Shown here: in pieces, positions 8,126 to 17,400 of the stretch
How positions within the stretch are numbered: the first letter of the stretch is position 1
Layout of the letters: every line of letters starts with the position of its first letter
NCBI GenBank assembly: GCA_028706745.1
Contig: JAQTVM010000011.1
Coordinates: forward strand, 1 to 52,399
From: Candidatus Nanoarchaeia archaeon
GTDB lineage: Archaea > Nanobdellota > Nanobdellia > SCGC-AAA011-G17 > GW2011-AR17
Direction: 5' to 3'
DNA: 52,399 bases
Made by a program: the position numbers and the translations under genes
The notes under the pieces: model-generated
Databases searched by the model: none
The model's input: only the letters and a program-made list of their open reading frames with translations
Told to the model about the DNA's origin: nothing

Positions 8126-8896
8126 ATGAAAGTGGGAATAAAGACATATGCTGACGAAAGGGGATACAATTATATTCCAAAGATAATTGACTATGTTGAT
8201 TTTATCGAGATACTTCCTCTTCCTGACAACGGCATTTACAAGAATTATGCCGACTTTGACACGGAGATAAGGATTCACGCGCCGCATCAGGGACAGGGGG
8301 CAAACCCTGCTGACAAGAATGCAGTAAAAAGGACAATGCAGTGCATGAAAGTTGCCATTGAAGCCGCTGACTTATTTGATTCAAAAACAATTGTCGTGCA
8401 TCCGGGCGTTTATGAGGGGGTCGGCTCTGCAATGAGGGCTATTGATTTCCTGAAACAGTTCAATGACAAAAGATTTATTATTGAAAATCTGCCTGCTGAA
8501 TGCTCAAGGCAGAGGGAACTTGGCTCTACAGCAGAAGAGATTGAGCCTTTCCTGAAATCTCTTGACTGCGGAATGTGCCTTGACTTCGGGCACGCGTCAA
8601 TTACAGAACGCACAAGCACAAAAGACTACAAGCAGATAATAACCGACTTTCTTAAGTTTAACCCGAAATATTTTCACATAATGGGCGGCTCAATAAAAGA
8701 AAACATTGACCACAAGAACCTGTTTTACGGGGACTTTAACATAGAATTCTTCAAGCAGTGCATTCCAAACGATGCATATGTCTGCCTTGAAACCCCGCAC
8801 GACGCCGAGATGCAGAAAAAAGAGATAGAATACATAAAAAAAGGAAAATCAAAAAGAAATGCATTATCTGTTCTTAATTTCTGGAGAAAACCCTGA
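8126..8896 (+). CDS. Xylose-isomerase-like TIM-barrel protein (AP endonuclease 2 superfamily)
   Basis: A 256-residue single-domain TIM barrel. Likely metal ligands appear in the usual positions: HAPH, VVHPG, IIENL, CLDFGHA, YFHIMG, DHKN and a C-terminal LETPH. The superfamily holds endonuclease IV and sugar isomerases/epimerases. The sequence is short and lacks recognisable endonuclease IV DNA-binding loops, so a sugar-phosphate isomerase or phosphoesterase role is equally possible. Its end overlaps the next gene by 38 nt, so it shares a transcript with a tRNA methyltransferase. Confidence 0.75.
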   Translation: MKVGIKTYADERGYNYIPKIIDYVDFIEILPLPDNGIYKNYADFDTEIRIHAPHQGQGANPADKNAVKRTMQCMKVAIEAADLFDSKTIVVHPGVYEGVGSAMRAIDFLKQFNDKRFIIENLPAECSRQRELGSTAEEIEPFLKSLDCGMCLDFGHASITERTSTKDYKQIITDFLKFNPKYFHIMGGSIKENIDHKNLFYGDFNIEFFKQCIPNDAYVCLETPHDAEMQKKEIEYIKKGKSKRNALSVLNFWRKP

Positions 8897-9809
8897 ACTT
8901 GCAAAGGCGGAGATTGAGCTTTTTGCAGGCGCGGACATAAAGGGGCATTCAGGCAGTTCTGTTGTTGCAGAATGCGGAAAATTTGAAAAGCAAAGGCTTG
9001 CCTGCACAAAATACCTGTGCAAGTTCCTGTTTTCCTGCGAGACAAACGAGCTTAATGCAAAAGTGCAGTCATTTGGCTGGCAGAAGCATTACAGGGATAA
9101 CTTTTACGTGCATGTGCATCACACTGAACAGGCAAAAGAAAAAGAGCTTGCTGAAATAATATGGAAAAAGCTGAAAAACCCAAAAGTGGAATTCAAAAAT
9201 CCTAAAACAGAGATTGATTTTGTTTTTGAAAACAAGAAAGTGTTCTGCGGCATACGCCTTGACAAAAACAAAGAGAAGTTTGAGGCAAGGAAAGCGCACA
9301 AGCGCCCTGCATTTTCGCCAATATCCCTTCATCCAAAGCTTGCAAGAGCGCTGATAAACATGACAGGCGTGAAAAAAGGCGGAACAATCCTTGACCCGTT
9401 CTGCGGCACTGCGGGAATACTTATTGAGGCAGGGCTTATGGGAATAAGATGCATCGGCTCTGACATTGCAGAAGAAATGCTTGATAAGGCAAAGATAAAC
9501 CTTAATGCATATGGAGTGAAAGGCTGTAAGCTGATAAAAGCAGATGCAAGAAAGATAAAAATAAAATGCAGCGCAATTGCCACAGACCCGCCTTACGGCA
9601 AGGCAAGCTCTTTGCACAAGCAAAGCATAAAAAAGCTTTATTCAGAATTTCTCTCAAATGCATACAGGATATTAGACAAGAAATCAAGACTGGCTGTTAT
9701 ATTCCCCAACAGGCTTTCTGTCAAGTCAAAGTTCAAAGTATTAAGAAGAATTGACATTCCGATACATAAGTCATTGACAAGAACCATTAATGTTTTGGAA
9801 AAGAATTAA
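8859..9809 (+). CDS. THUMP-domain tRNA (guanine-N2) methyltransferase, Trm-G10 type
   Basis: 316 residues: an N-terminal THUMP-containing region (about 1-150), an RPAF-type linker (RPAFSPISLHP), then a SAM-binding core with motif I DPFCGTAGILIEAG (about 177-190), SDIAEEML, and the N-methylation catalytic motif DPPYGKAS at about 243-250. This layout matches archaeal Trm-G10/Trm11 enzymes that methylate G10 of tRNA. The C-terminus FPNRLS is also typical. Substrate position is inferred from family. Confidence 0.87.
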   Translation: MHYLFLISGENPELAKAEIELFAGADIKGHSGSSVVAECGKFEKQRLACTKYLCKFLFSCETNELNAKVQSFGWQKHYRDNFYVHVHHTEQAKEKELAEIIWKKLKNPKVEFKNPKTEIDFVFENKKVFCGIRLDKNKEKFEARKAHKRPAFSPISLHPKLARALINMTGVKKGGTILDPFCGTAGILIEAGLMGIRCIGSDIAEEMLDKAKINLNAYGVKGCKLIKADARKIKIKCSAIATDPPYGKASSLHKQSIKKLYSEFLSNAYRILDKKSRLAVIFPNRLSVKSKFKVLRRIDIPIHKSLTRTINVLEKN

Positions 9810-9810
9810 G

Positions 9811-10350
9811 TTAAAGTTCTGCAAGCAGTTTTTCCATTTCAAAAACAAACGACTTTGCCCTCTTAAGCGATGTTTCGGCTTTGGCATGCTTTGCCTGCTC
9901 AGTCATCCTATACTGAATCCTGTTTCTCTTTGCCCTTTCCAAATCAAAAGATTCTATAAACTCATCCGCCCTTAATCCCACTATTTCAAGCGCCTCTTCT
10001 TTTGCAGATTCGTATTCTGCCAGCAAAGATTCTTTCAGCTTGCTGCGGATATATACTATAAGCGCATCAGCAGTTACCTTGTGCGCAATTTTTTCTCCAA
10101 CCTTATATCCGAAAGAGTAAAGAACCGCGTTAGCCATATAATACATCGCATAATAAGAGCATACAATAGCCCATAAATCGGAATGATTATTTTTAAACAG
10201 CAAATCCGCCACTTTAATGCTTTCTTCGCAATTATTAATCAATATCCTGCGCACTGCCTCGTCAGGATTCTTTAATTTATTAAGCAGCCCTTGCCCGAGA
10301 TATCCTGGAATGTTTGCCTGCGCTTCTTTTATTCTCTCTTTAGACAACAT
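9811..10350 (-). CDS. HEPN-domain protein of a MNT/HEPN pair
   Basis: 179 residues with the archaeal HEPN pattern: a helix with SYYAMYYMANAVLYSFGYK, and a later RNRIQY (in ERAKRNRIQYRMTEQ). In classical HEPN toxins the catalytic motif is Rx4-6H; here tyrosine sits where the histidine would be. The second HEPN protein of this window has the same RNxxxY. The gene starts 11 nt inside the upstream nucleotidyltransferase gene, so the two are coupled as a toxin-antitoxin-like pair. RNase activity is inferred only from family. Confidence 0.75.
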   Translation of the reverse strand: MLSKERIKEAQANIPGYLGQGLLNKLKNPDEAVRRILINNCEESIKVADLLFKNNHSDLWAIVCSYYAMYYMANAVLYSFGYKVGEKIAHKVTADALIVYIRSKLKESLLAEYESAKEEALEIVGLRADEFIESFDLERAKRNRIQYRMTEQAKHAKAETSLKRAKSFVFEMEKLLAEL

Positions 10351-10909
10351 TTTCCATCAGCCTGTAATAATCTTCTATGCCCACCAATAATATATTCCTT
10401 TTTATAGCTTCCGATACCACTGTAAATTCCCGGCTTTTTGCCATTTCCAGAAATTCGGAGGTTTTAACTGCAGTAAGGTGAATATTAAGCGGAAGCAAAG
10501 ATATTGCCTGTTCCACTGCTTTCGTTTCTTCTGCTATAACAAGGATGTCGATATCCGAATGCCTGCCTGCTTCTTTTTTTGCAAATGAGCCGAAAAGCAA
10601 AGCTATGAATGGCGCATTTATTCTATTTAGTTTTGAATACAAAACCTTGAAATTGGGGTTTTTCATAAGCTGCTCCCTGCGCATGAATTCGGCAGTAAAT
10701 ACATGCGGGCTAAGCTTGCCGCTAAATGAACATAAGGTAGTATTACCCAATTTCTCCAAAGCCACAGAACCTTCTTTTTTGAGCTTTGATATCACATTGT
10801 AAGCTGATTTATAATTAATGCCCCTGACTATTGAAATCCTTCTTATGCTGAATTTATTCCCCTTGTTATCTATCAAAAAAGCCAATATTTGTATCAGTTC
10901 ATTAGTCAT
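10340..10909 (-). CDS. Winged-helix plus minimal nucleotidyltransferase (MNT) protein
   Basis: 189 residues in two parts. Residues 1-65 form a winged helix (ISIVRGINYKSAYNVISKLK), and about 95-130 is a minimal nucleotidyltransferase with LFGSFAKKE followed by the metal-binding SDIDILV. In the HepT/MntA system the MNT protein inactivates its HEPN partner by adding AMP. Fusion to a DNA-binding domain would also let it regulate its own promoter, where an 11-bp direct repeat is present. Confidence 0.8.
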   Translation of the reverse strand: MTNELIQILAFLIDNKGNKFSIRRISIVRGINYKSAYNVISKLKKEGSVALEKLGNTTLCSFSGKLSPHVFTAEFMRREQLMKNPNFKVLYSKLNRINAPFIALLFGSFAKKEAGRHSDIDILVIAEETKAVEQAISLLPLNIHLTAVKTSEFLEMAKSREFTVVSEAIKRNILLVGIEDYYRLMENVV

Positions 10910-10941
10910 TTTTAACCATAGTATTATGGCTTTTAACCATA
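10910..10941 (-). promoter_or_regulatory. Direct-repeat operator and TATA region of the MNT/HEPN pair
   Basis: The 11-mer TTTTAACCATA occurs perfectly at 10910-10920 and 10931-10941, a 21-bp period equal to two helical turns. A TATA-like element overlaps and follows the second copy (about 10940-10950). The copy nearest the gene abuts its ATG. This is what a cooperative autoregulator site would look like; the winged-helix MNT protein is the obvious candidate ligand. Confidence 0.5.
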
Positions 10942-10989
10942 TATTTAAACTTTTCGCATGTCTCTTTATTTATAAAAATAGAATATCTG

Positions 10990-12180
10990 TCAAATAAAAC
11001 CTATAACCCACGATAAACCCGATATAATAAACGCAAGAAGCTTGATAATCCACGGCACCAAATTTATGAATATAAGCAATAAACAAATTCCGCTGAAAAT
11101 GCTCCACGCCCTCTTTGCCTTTTTCTCGTCCTTGAATATCCAGAGCATTGCAACAAGGAACATCCTGCCTCCGTCAACAGCGCCAAGCGGAAGAAGATTG
11201 AAAAGCGCAATTCCTATGCTTATCATGAACAGCCATGCAAACAGCATATTAACCCATTTTATTGCAGGCAGAAACGGGCTTGCCCACTCGCGCTTAAGCT
11301 TTGCCTGAAACTCAAATGAATTTATCCCTATAATGCCCCTTGATGAATTGTTCGGGTCCTCCACTGCCTTTACTTTTGCATATCCCTGCGAAGTCATCAT
11401 CTCAATGCTCTGCCCCGGATAAAAAGATGAAGCAGCCATTATGGACTCAACGCTGTCAAGGGAAATGCCGTTGATTGATGAAATCACCACAGGCGCTTTT
11501 ATGCCTGCCTGCAAAAGAGGATACCCTTCTGTAAGGTTTGTAACGCTGATGCCCGCAACTCCGTAAAGCGATGAATACGCAGGAACAATAAGGAATATGA
11601 GGAGGCATAAGAATAAAATCCCGGTAAGTATGTTTGAGAAAGGGCCTGCCGCAAACACAGTCAGCTGCTTATACCTGCTTTTTCTTTTCATCTGCTTCTC
11701 GTCAGGCTCGACAAAAGCCATAAGCAGGGGGCCAAGGAAAGCAAAACCTGAGCTTTTTATCTTAATCTTGTGCAGTCTTGCAAGAATTCCGTGGGAAAAT
11801 TCGTGTATTGTGGCAACTATCAGTATTGATACAACCCAGTGCCAGAATGACAAAGTCGGAACTCCGGGTATTTTCACTCCGGGAAGCACGGGGGCAAGGG
11901 GAGCTATTCCTGAAGGAGTTATCAGGAATTCAATTGTCTCTTTTATCAGGTAAAAGAAAATAAATCCCATTCCCGCAAAGCCGATTACAACACCAAGGAA
12001 TCCCAAAACTTTCACAAGCCGAGGAAATTTCCTTGGAAAAGAATCCATCAGCTTTAACCCAAGCTTTGTCCTGTACATAAAAAGAATTTTTCCCTGTATT
12101 GTAAACTTGTCCTTGTGCGACAAATAAAACAGGTAAAGCAGCCCGTAAAATAAAATCAAGGAAAGCAGGTCGTAATTCAT
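10990..12180 (-). CDS. Membrane zinc metalloprotease, site-2 protease family (M50)
   Basis: A polytopic protein with the zinc motif HEFSH (in TIHEFSHGILARLHKI), a PDZ-like insert (about YPLLQAGIKAPVVISSING) and the second metal site NLLPLGAVDGGRM. It cuts substrates within membrane helices, often regulatory factors. The ATG at 12180 is preferred over 12198 because AAGGGG lies 5 nt upstream of it. It follows the diadenylate-cyclase-like gene closely and is probably co-transcribed with it. Confidence 0.88.
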   Translation of the reverse strand: MNYDLLSLILFYGLLYLFYLSHKDKFTIQGKILFMYRTKLGLKLMDSFPRKFPRLVKVLGFLGVVIGFAGMGFIFFYLIKETIEFLITPSGIAPLAPVLPGVKIPGVPTLSFWHWVVSILIVATIHEFSHGILARLHKIKIKSSGFAFLGPLLMAFVEPDEKQMKRKSRYKQLTVFAAGPFSNILTGILFLCLLIFLIVPAYSSLYGVAGISVTNLTEGYPLLQAGIKAPVVISSINGISLDSVESIMAASSFYPGQSIEMMTSQGYAKVKAVEDPNNSSRGIIGINSFEFQAKLKREWASPFLPAIKWVNMLFAWLFMISIGIALFNLLPLGAVDGGRMFLVAMLWIFKDEKKAKRAWSIFSGICLLLIFINLVPWIIKLLAFIISGLSWVIGFI

Positions 12181-12202
12181 AAAAGCCCCTTCTGGCATTT
12201 CA

Positions 12203-12832
12203 TTACTTGCCCTTCCAATTCTTCCTTATTATTCCGGTTGCTGTCTTGATTGCAAGATAAGTCCCGCCTGCAATCATTATGGGGGCAACAGCGGCTCCCC
12301 CTAAAATTGCGGCTGAAATTCCTGCCGCTGTAAAAAGAGCAGTGTCTCCCTCGCTCAGAAAAGATATTATCTTGTTTTCCATTGACTTTGGATTTTCCTC
12401 TGAATCCATTTCAAGTATTATCTTGCCTTCCTTGAAAACCTTAATCCAGTTTATTTCCTCGCTGACAAGCACTGCAATCGTGTCAGGGACATAAGAGGTT
12501 ATTCCTGCAGCCGCAGCGTGCTTTGTTCCGTAGCCGGGAACAGGAATTGATTTTTTAATCTTGACGCCGTAAGCAAGCAAATCCCCTTCATTTGAGATTA
12601 ATACAGCGCCGTCAAGCACCGCAAGCTTTTCCAGAACCTTGTCCATGCCTGCCTCTTTCACATTTACCTTGTTCAGAACCTGCGGAAAAAGAGGATCATA
12701 AAGGTGCTTGAACTTGCCTGAAGGGCCTATGACAAACAATGCGCCTTCCTTGCTTCTTGCAATTCTTTTTGCAATAGGCAGCAAAATCTCATAAACCTTG
12801 TCCTTAGTCAGCTTTCTGGAGAATATGCTCAT
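12203..12832 (-). CDS. DisA_N/diadenylate-cyclase-like domain protein with hydrophobic tail
   Basis: 209 residues. Residues about 30-150 follow the DAC domain: GALFVIG, then LDGAVLIS (the DGA motif), GTKHAAAAGIT where bacterial enzymes have GTRHRAA, and IAVLVSEEINWIKV. Such domains make c-di-AMP from two ATP. The RHR motif is KHA here, so activity is uncertain. Residues 160-200 are glycine- and alanine-rich and hydrophobic, probably a membrane hairpin. It is the first gene of a unit with the site-2 protease, whose start lies within about 25 nt of this stop. An alternative is a non-catalytic DAC-fold protein. Confidence 0.7.
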   Translation of the reverse strand: MSIFSRKLTKDKVYEILLPIAKRIARSKEGALFVIGPSGKFKHLYDPLFPQVLNKVNVKEAGMDKVLEKLAVLDGAVLISNEGDLLAYGVKIKKSIPVPGYGTKHAAAAGITSYVPDTIAVLVSEEINWIKVFKEGKIILEMDSEENPKSMENKIISFLSEGDTALFTAAGISAAILGGAAVAPIMIAGGTYLAIKTATGIIRKNWKGK

Positions 12833-12854
12833 AGGATTATATAGGCAAGTATAA

Positions 12855-12864
12855 CTTTTAAAGG
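12855..12864 (-). promoter_or_regulatory. TATA box of the DAC-like/site-2 protease unit
   Basis: The sequence CTTTTAAAGG (palindromic core TTTAAA) is centred about 28 nt upstream of the ATG at 12832 on the minus strand, in the 41-nt gap after metF. It suggests a leaderless transcript separate from glyA-metH-metF. Confidence 0.5.
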
Positions 12865-12873
12865 TTTCTATGC

Positions 12874-13752
12874 TTATTTTGACTTTTCAATAAGCTCCAA
12901 GGCAAGGGAAGTGTCGTTAAGGGCAAACAAATGCGCGCCGGCTGCTTTGTATTTTCTCAGTTTTCTGATAAAATCAGAGAAATATGCAATCCCAAACTCC
13001 CTTCCTTTTTCCTCAAGCCCTTTTTTCAGATTTTCACCAATCTTTACCTTGAAAAATGACTCAGCATCAAGCGCCTGCTTCAAAGACACGAGAGGGCGTA
13101 TTCCCGCTATTACCGGAACAACAATCCCCGCCTTCCCAATGCTTTCAACATAAGCCTTATATTCCTCAAAAGAAAATACCATCTGCGTGATTACCGCCTC
13201 TGCGCCGTTTTGAATCTTGAGTTTCATATGCATTATTTCATCTTCAACAGGGTCTTCAGGATGCCCTGCCGCAATAATGCAAAAATCTGTCTTATTTCCC
13301 GCCCTGAATTCCCCCTCATTATTGTTTCTTGGCAGATATTTGCCATTATTCATCTCATTTATCTGCTTCATGAGAAGATAAGCATATTTGTAATCCCCGC
13401 TCCATTGCTCTGAAGAGCCTGCAGGCGGGTCTCCCCTTAATGCGAGTATGTTGCTTATTCCAAAATAATTAATGTCAGCCAGGTCATTCTCAATCTCCTG
13501 CCTTGTCCTTTCCCTGCAGACAAAATGCGCAATGCAAGGAACTCCAAGCTCTTTTTGCGCAAAATAAGCAATAGGCAGGGAGCCTCCTCTCAGGCTTCCG
13601 CCCGCCCCCTTTGTAACGCTTAAAAAATCAATCTTTCCCTTCAAGGCAGAAATCTCTTTCATGAATTTTTCAAAATCAGAGCCGTTTCTTGGCGGAACAA
13701 TCTCAACGGAAAAGCAGAATCCTTTTTCCAGCAGTTCTGTTATCTTTTTCAT
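12874..13752 (-). CDS. metF: Methylenetetrahydrofolate reductase
   Basis: A 292-residue TIM-barrel flavoprotein that reduces 5,10-methylene-THF to 5-methyl-THF. Signature stretches are FSVEIVPPRNGSDFEKF, FLSVTKGAGGS, IAHFVCRERTRQEIEND, NILALRGDPP and GAEAVITQMVFS. Length is normal for the MetF domain. The start codon overlaps the metH stop (ATGA), so translation is coupled to its downstream consumer: the 5-methyl-THF it makes is the methyl donor for MetH. MetF and MetH are uncommon in archaea, so bacterial ancestry is likely. Confidence 0.93.
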   Translation of the reverse strand: MKKITELLEKGFCFSVEIVPPRNGSDFEKFMKEISALKGKIDFLSVTKGAGGSLRGGSLPIAYFAQKELGVPCIAHFVCRERTRQEIENDLADINYFGISNILALRGDPPAGSSEQWSGDYKYAYLLMKQINEMNNGKYLPRNNNEGEFRAGNKTDFCIIAAGHPEDPVEDEIMHMKLKIQNGAEAVITQMVFSFEEYKAYVESIGKAGIVVPVIAGIRPLVSLKQALDAESFFKVKIGENLKKGLEEKGREFGIAYFSDFIRKLRKYKAAGAHLFALNDTSLALELIEKSK

Positions 13753-16085
13753 TTTTCACCAAGCAGGTGCTGCACTTCTGCAACAGCTGATATTGCATCG
13801 CCTGCATAATGCGCGCCTATGCTTTTTGCATATTCGCTTGTTATAACAGCGCCGCCCGCAAGCACAGGCACGCTTATATTCTCTTTTTTCAGCAGCTTAA
13901 TAACCTTATCAATTTCAAGGGCTGTTGTTGTCATCAAGGCAGAAAGGCAGAGCAGTTTCGCTCCTTGCTTTTTAACAGCCTCAATTATTTTCTCGGCAGG
14001 CACATTCGCGCCAATGTCAATCACATCATAACCCCTGCTTTCAAGCATTGAGATTACAATGTTCTTGCCTATGTCGTGGATGTCATTCTCAACAGTCGCA
14101 ATCAGCACATTCCCCCTGCTCTTTTCAGGCTTTCCGGACTTTGCAAACTCAGGCTTAAGCTCTGAAAACGCTGTTTTCATTGCATTTGCGCAGGAAATGA
14201 TTTGGGGCAGGAACATTTTCTTTTCATGAAACCTTTTCCCTACTTCCGTAATTGCATCAACAAGAACAAGGTTTATTTCTGCGGCGGAAATCTCAGAAAG
14301 CGCCTGCCTTGCAAACAGCCCTGCTTTTTCCTTATCGCCGTTAATAATCGAATTGAATATCCTGTCTTTTAGCCCCATTGAATCATAATCAGCTTTAACT
14401 GCCCCAGATAAGTGTTTTAGTTTTGCTGAATCTTTTTTTTCGTTGATAATTGCATCAGCCGGGTTCATTATTGCAATATCAAGCCCCTGCCTTGAAGCTT
14501 TTGAAAAAAACTCATTGTTTAACAAAGCCCTGTCCGGCATTCCGTGAGAAATATTTGATATTCCGAGAACAGTGCCGTATCCTTCTGCTTTTATTTCCCT
14601 AATTGCAGACAGGACAATATCCTCATTTTCGGGATTTGTTGCCTTTGCCATCACAAGGCAGTCAACGAATATGTTTTCTTTCTTAATGCCGTATTTCCCG
14701 GCTTCTTTTGCTATTTTTTCTGCTGTTTCAATTCTTTTTTCTTTTGTTTCAGGAATCCCTTTTTCATCAAGGCACAATGCAATTATTGCCGCTCCGTATT
14801 TTTTGGCAAGAGGAAGGACTGCATTGAGGCTTTTTTCAGAGCCGCTGACAGAATTTATCAGAGGCTTGCCTGCATATTCCTTTAATGCTGACTCCATTGC
14901 TTCTGCGCTTGAAGTGTCTATAATCAGGGGAATATCAACAGCCTGCTGGACTTCTGAAACAATTTTCTTTAACGCTTTTTTTTCATCAGCGCCTGCAACG
15001 CCTGCATTGACATCAAGCAGCAAGGCGCCTTCTCCTGCCTGCATTCTTGCCTGCTCAATGGCATAAAATCCTTTCCCGCCAATAATCTCCTGCCTGAATG
15101 CCTTTCTTCCAGCAGGATTAATGCGCTCGCCTGCAATGATTGTGCTTTTGCCTAAATCAATAGTATTATACCTTGAGCAAAGCGCTGATTTTATTTCCAT
15201 ATTTCTTTTTGCCGGCTTTGCATTCTTTAATTTTTCAGCAATTGCCTTAATATGCAGGGGAGTTGTGCCGCAGCACCCCCCAATCATATTCACTCCAATC
15301 TTGCGCAGCTTGACGGCATATTCTGCAAACTCAGCCGGAGTTTCCGGATAAACAGCTTTTTCTTTCTCAATAAAAGGCATTCCGGCATTCGGCTTTATCA
15401 TTATCGGCTTTGAACAAAATCTTGCAAGCTCTTTTGCCGCCCCATAAAGCCCTTCCAGCCCTTCTGAACAGTTTGCGCCAATTGCGTCAATATCCAGCGA
15501 TTCCGCAATGCAGGCAAAAGTTTTCACATCAGTGCCTGCCGCAGTCCTGCCCTGCTGGAATGACATTGAGACAATAATCGGAAGAGAGCAGGCGTCCCTT
15601 ACCGCAATTACGGCTGCCTTAAGCATTTTCACATCAGACATTGTTTCTATTGCAATAATATCGCATTCTGAAAGCGCCCTTGCCTGCTCAAGATATGTTT
15701 CATACGCATCATCAAATGACACTTTTCCAAGAGGTGAAATATAATCGTCAATAGGGCCCATGTCGCCTGCAACCATGATTTCTTTTCCTGATTCCACTGC
15801 AGATTCCCTTGCAATTCTTGCGCCTGCCTTGTTTGCTTCAGAAACATCATATTTTATTGCTTTTTTTTGAAATGCAATCCTGTTTGCCCCGAATGTGTTT
15901 GTGAATATTACGCCTGCTCCTGCTTTTATGTAATCATCATGCACTGATTTTACAAGCAAGGGGTTTGTTATATTAAGAATTTCTGTATTGCAGCATTGGC
16001 ATTTGCCCATAAGCATTGTGCCCATTGCCCCGTCCGCCACAAGCACTTTTTTTCCAAGCAGTTCTGAAAATTCTTTCCTGTCCAT
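13749..16085 (-). CDS. metH: Cobalamin-dependent methionine synthase lacking the reactivation domain
   Basis: 778 residues in the MetH order: homocysteine/zinc domain (about 1-300, with GANCSEG and GGCCGT supplying the three zinc cysteines), pterin-binding barrel (STIIAGERINPAGR to about 560), cobalamin cap, and B12 domain with DIHDIGKNIV, whose histidine ligates cobalt. The C-terminal SAM-binding activation domain of E. coli MetH is absent; the protein ends just after the B12 domain (EVQHLLGEK). The start at 16085 is chosen over 16118 because GGAGAGG lies 8 nt upstream. A separate reactivation protein would be needed. Confidence 0.93.
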   Translation of the reverse strand: MDRKEFSELLGKKVLVADGAMGTMLMGKCQCCNTEILNITNPLLVKSVHDDYIKAGAGVIFTNTFGANRIAFQKKAIKYDVSEANKAGARIARESAVESGKEIMVAGDMGPIDDYISPLGKVSFDDAYETYLEQARALSECDIIAIETMSDVKMLKAAVIAVRDACSLPIIVSMSFQQGRTAAGTDVKTFACIAESLDIDAIGANCSEGLEGLYGAAKELARFCSKPIMIKPNAGMPFIEKEKAVYPETPAEFAEYAVKLRKIGVNMIGGCCGTTPLHIKAIAEKLKNAKPAKRNMEIKSALCSRYNTIDLGKSTIIAGERINPAGRKAFRQEIIGGKGFYAIEQARMQAGEGALLLDVNAGVAGADEKKALKKIVSEVQQAVDIPLIIDTSSAEAMESALKEYAGKPLINSVSGSEKSLNAVLPLAKKYGAAIIALCLDEKGIPETKEKRIETAEKIAKEAGKYGIKKENIFVDCLVMAKATNPENEDIVLSAIREIKAEGYGTVLGISNISHGMPDRALLNNEFFSKASRQGLDIAIMNPADAIINEKKDSAKLKHLSGAVKADYDSMGLKDRIFNSIINGDKEKAGLFARQALSEISAAEINLVLVDAITEVGKRFHEKKMFLPQIISCANAMKTAFSELKPEFAKSGKPEKSRGNVLIATVENDIHDIGKNIVISMLESRGYDVIDIGANVPAEKIIEAVKKQGAKLLCLSALMTTTALEIDKVIKLLKKENISVPVLAGGAVITSEYAKSIGAHYAGDAISAVAEVQHLLGEK

Positions 16086-16121
16086 AATCTTGCCTCTCCA
16101 ATGAGCATCAATTCTCAAAAA

Positions 16122-17351
16122 TCAGTAAGGAAGCGGAAACCCCTTGAGCATTTCCTTCACATCGGACTTGATTTTTGCAAGCGCTGCCTCATCCCTATGA
16201 TTTTTCAGCGCCTTTTCAATGAATCCTGCAATCTCCTTCATCTCTTTTTTCTTCATTCCCCTTGTTGTTATTGCAGGAGTGCCCATTCTGATTCCGCTGG
16301 GGTCAAACGGGCTTCTCTTGTCAAACGGAATAACATTCTTGTTGCAGATGATTTCAGCCTTTTCAAGCGCAAGCTGGGCTTCCTTTCCAGTCAATCCGCT
16401 TTTTGTAACGTCCATCAGAATCAGATGATTGTCAGTGCCGTTTGTTACCAGCTTGAATCCAGCTGACATTAATTCATCAGCAAGAGCTTTTGCATTCTTT
16501 ACAATCTGCCTTGCATAAACTGCAAAATCCGGCGCCATTGCCTCCTTGAAGCATACAGCTTTTGCAGCGATTATGTGGTTATGGGGCCCGCCCTGCATTC
16601 CGGGAAAAACTGCCTTGTCAATCTTCTGTCCGAACTTCTCTTTGCACATTATTATTGCGCTTCTCGGCCCCCTTAATGTCTTGTGTGTTGTTGTTGTGAC
16701 AACATCAGTATAAGGAAAAGGCGAAGGATGGGCTTTTCCAACAACAAGTCCTGCAATATGCGCTATGTCAGCCATGCTTATTGCGCCGACTTCCTCTGCA
16801 ATTTCTGAAAATGCCTTGAAATCAATTGTCCTTGGATAAGCAGATGCGCCTGACAAAATCAGCTTTGGCTTTTCCTTAAGAGCAATCTTTCGTATTGCGT
16901 CATAGTCAAGCATTTCTGTTTTTTCGTCAACGCCGTAATGAGTGAATGCATAATTTTTTCCTGAGAAATTTACAGAATGCCCATGAGTAAGATGCCCGCC
17001 GTGGTTTAAGTCCATTGCAAGTATCTTGTCCTTGTGCTCAAGCAATGCAAAATAAACCTCGAAATTTGCAGGGCTGCCTGAGTAAGGCTGGACATTCGCG
17101 TGCTCTGCGCCAAAAAGCTTTTTTGCCCTCTCGATTGCAAGCTGTTCAACCTTATCAATGAACTCGTTTCCTGCATAATACCTTTTTCCCGGATAGCCTT
17201 CAGAATACTTGTTCGTGAGCACAGAACCCATTGCCTCAATCACGGCAGGGCTTGTGAAATTCTCAGAAGGGATAAGCTCGAGGCTTTCGTTCTGCCTCTT
17301 TGTTTCAAGCCGGATAAGCTCTGCAATCTCAATGTCATCCTCTTTAAGCAT
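16122..17351 (-). CDS. glyA: Serine hydroxymethyltransferase
   Basis: 409 residues, the normal length. It converts serine plus THF to glycine and 5,10-methylene-THF with PLP. Visible signatures are [37 protein letters not shown] and the PLP lysine in [13 protein letters not shown]. It is the first gene of a glyA-metH-metF unit: its product is the substrate of MetF, whose product feeds MetH. Upstream, a TATA-like element lies about 28 nt from the ATG. Confidence 0.96.
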   Translation of the reverse strand: MLKEDDIEIAELIRLETKRQNESLELIPSENFTSPAVIEAMGSVLTNKYSEGYPGKRYYAGNEFIDKVEQLAIERAKKLFGAEHANVQPYSGSPANFEVYFALLEHKDKILAMDLNHGGHLTHGHSVNFSGKNYAFTHYGVDEKTEMLDYDAIRKIALKEKPKLILSGASAYPRTIDFKAFSEIAEEVGAISMADIAHIAGLVVGKAHPSPFPYTDVVTTTTHKTLRGPRSAIIMCKEKFGQKIDKAVFPGMQGGPHNHIIAAKAVCFKEAMAPDFAVYARQIVKNAKALADELMSAGFKLVTNGTDNHLILMDVTKSGLTGKEAQLALEKAEIICNKNVIPFDKRSPFDPSGIRMGTPAITTRGMKKKEMKEIAGFIEKALKNHRDEAALAKIKSDVKEMLKGFPLPY

Positions 17352-17400
17352 GATAATTGCGATTGATTTGATGCTTATAATAGTTGCGGATATATGAGAA

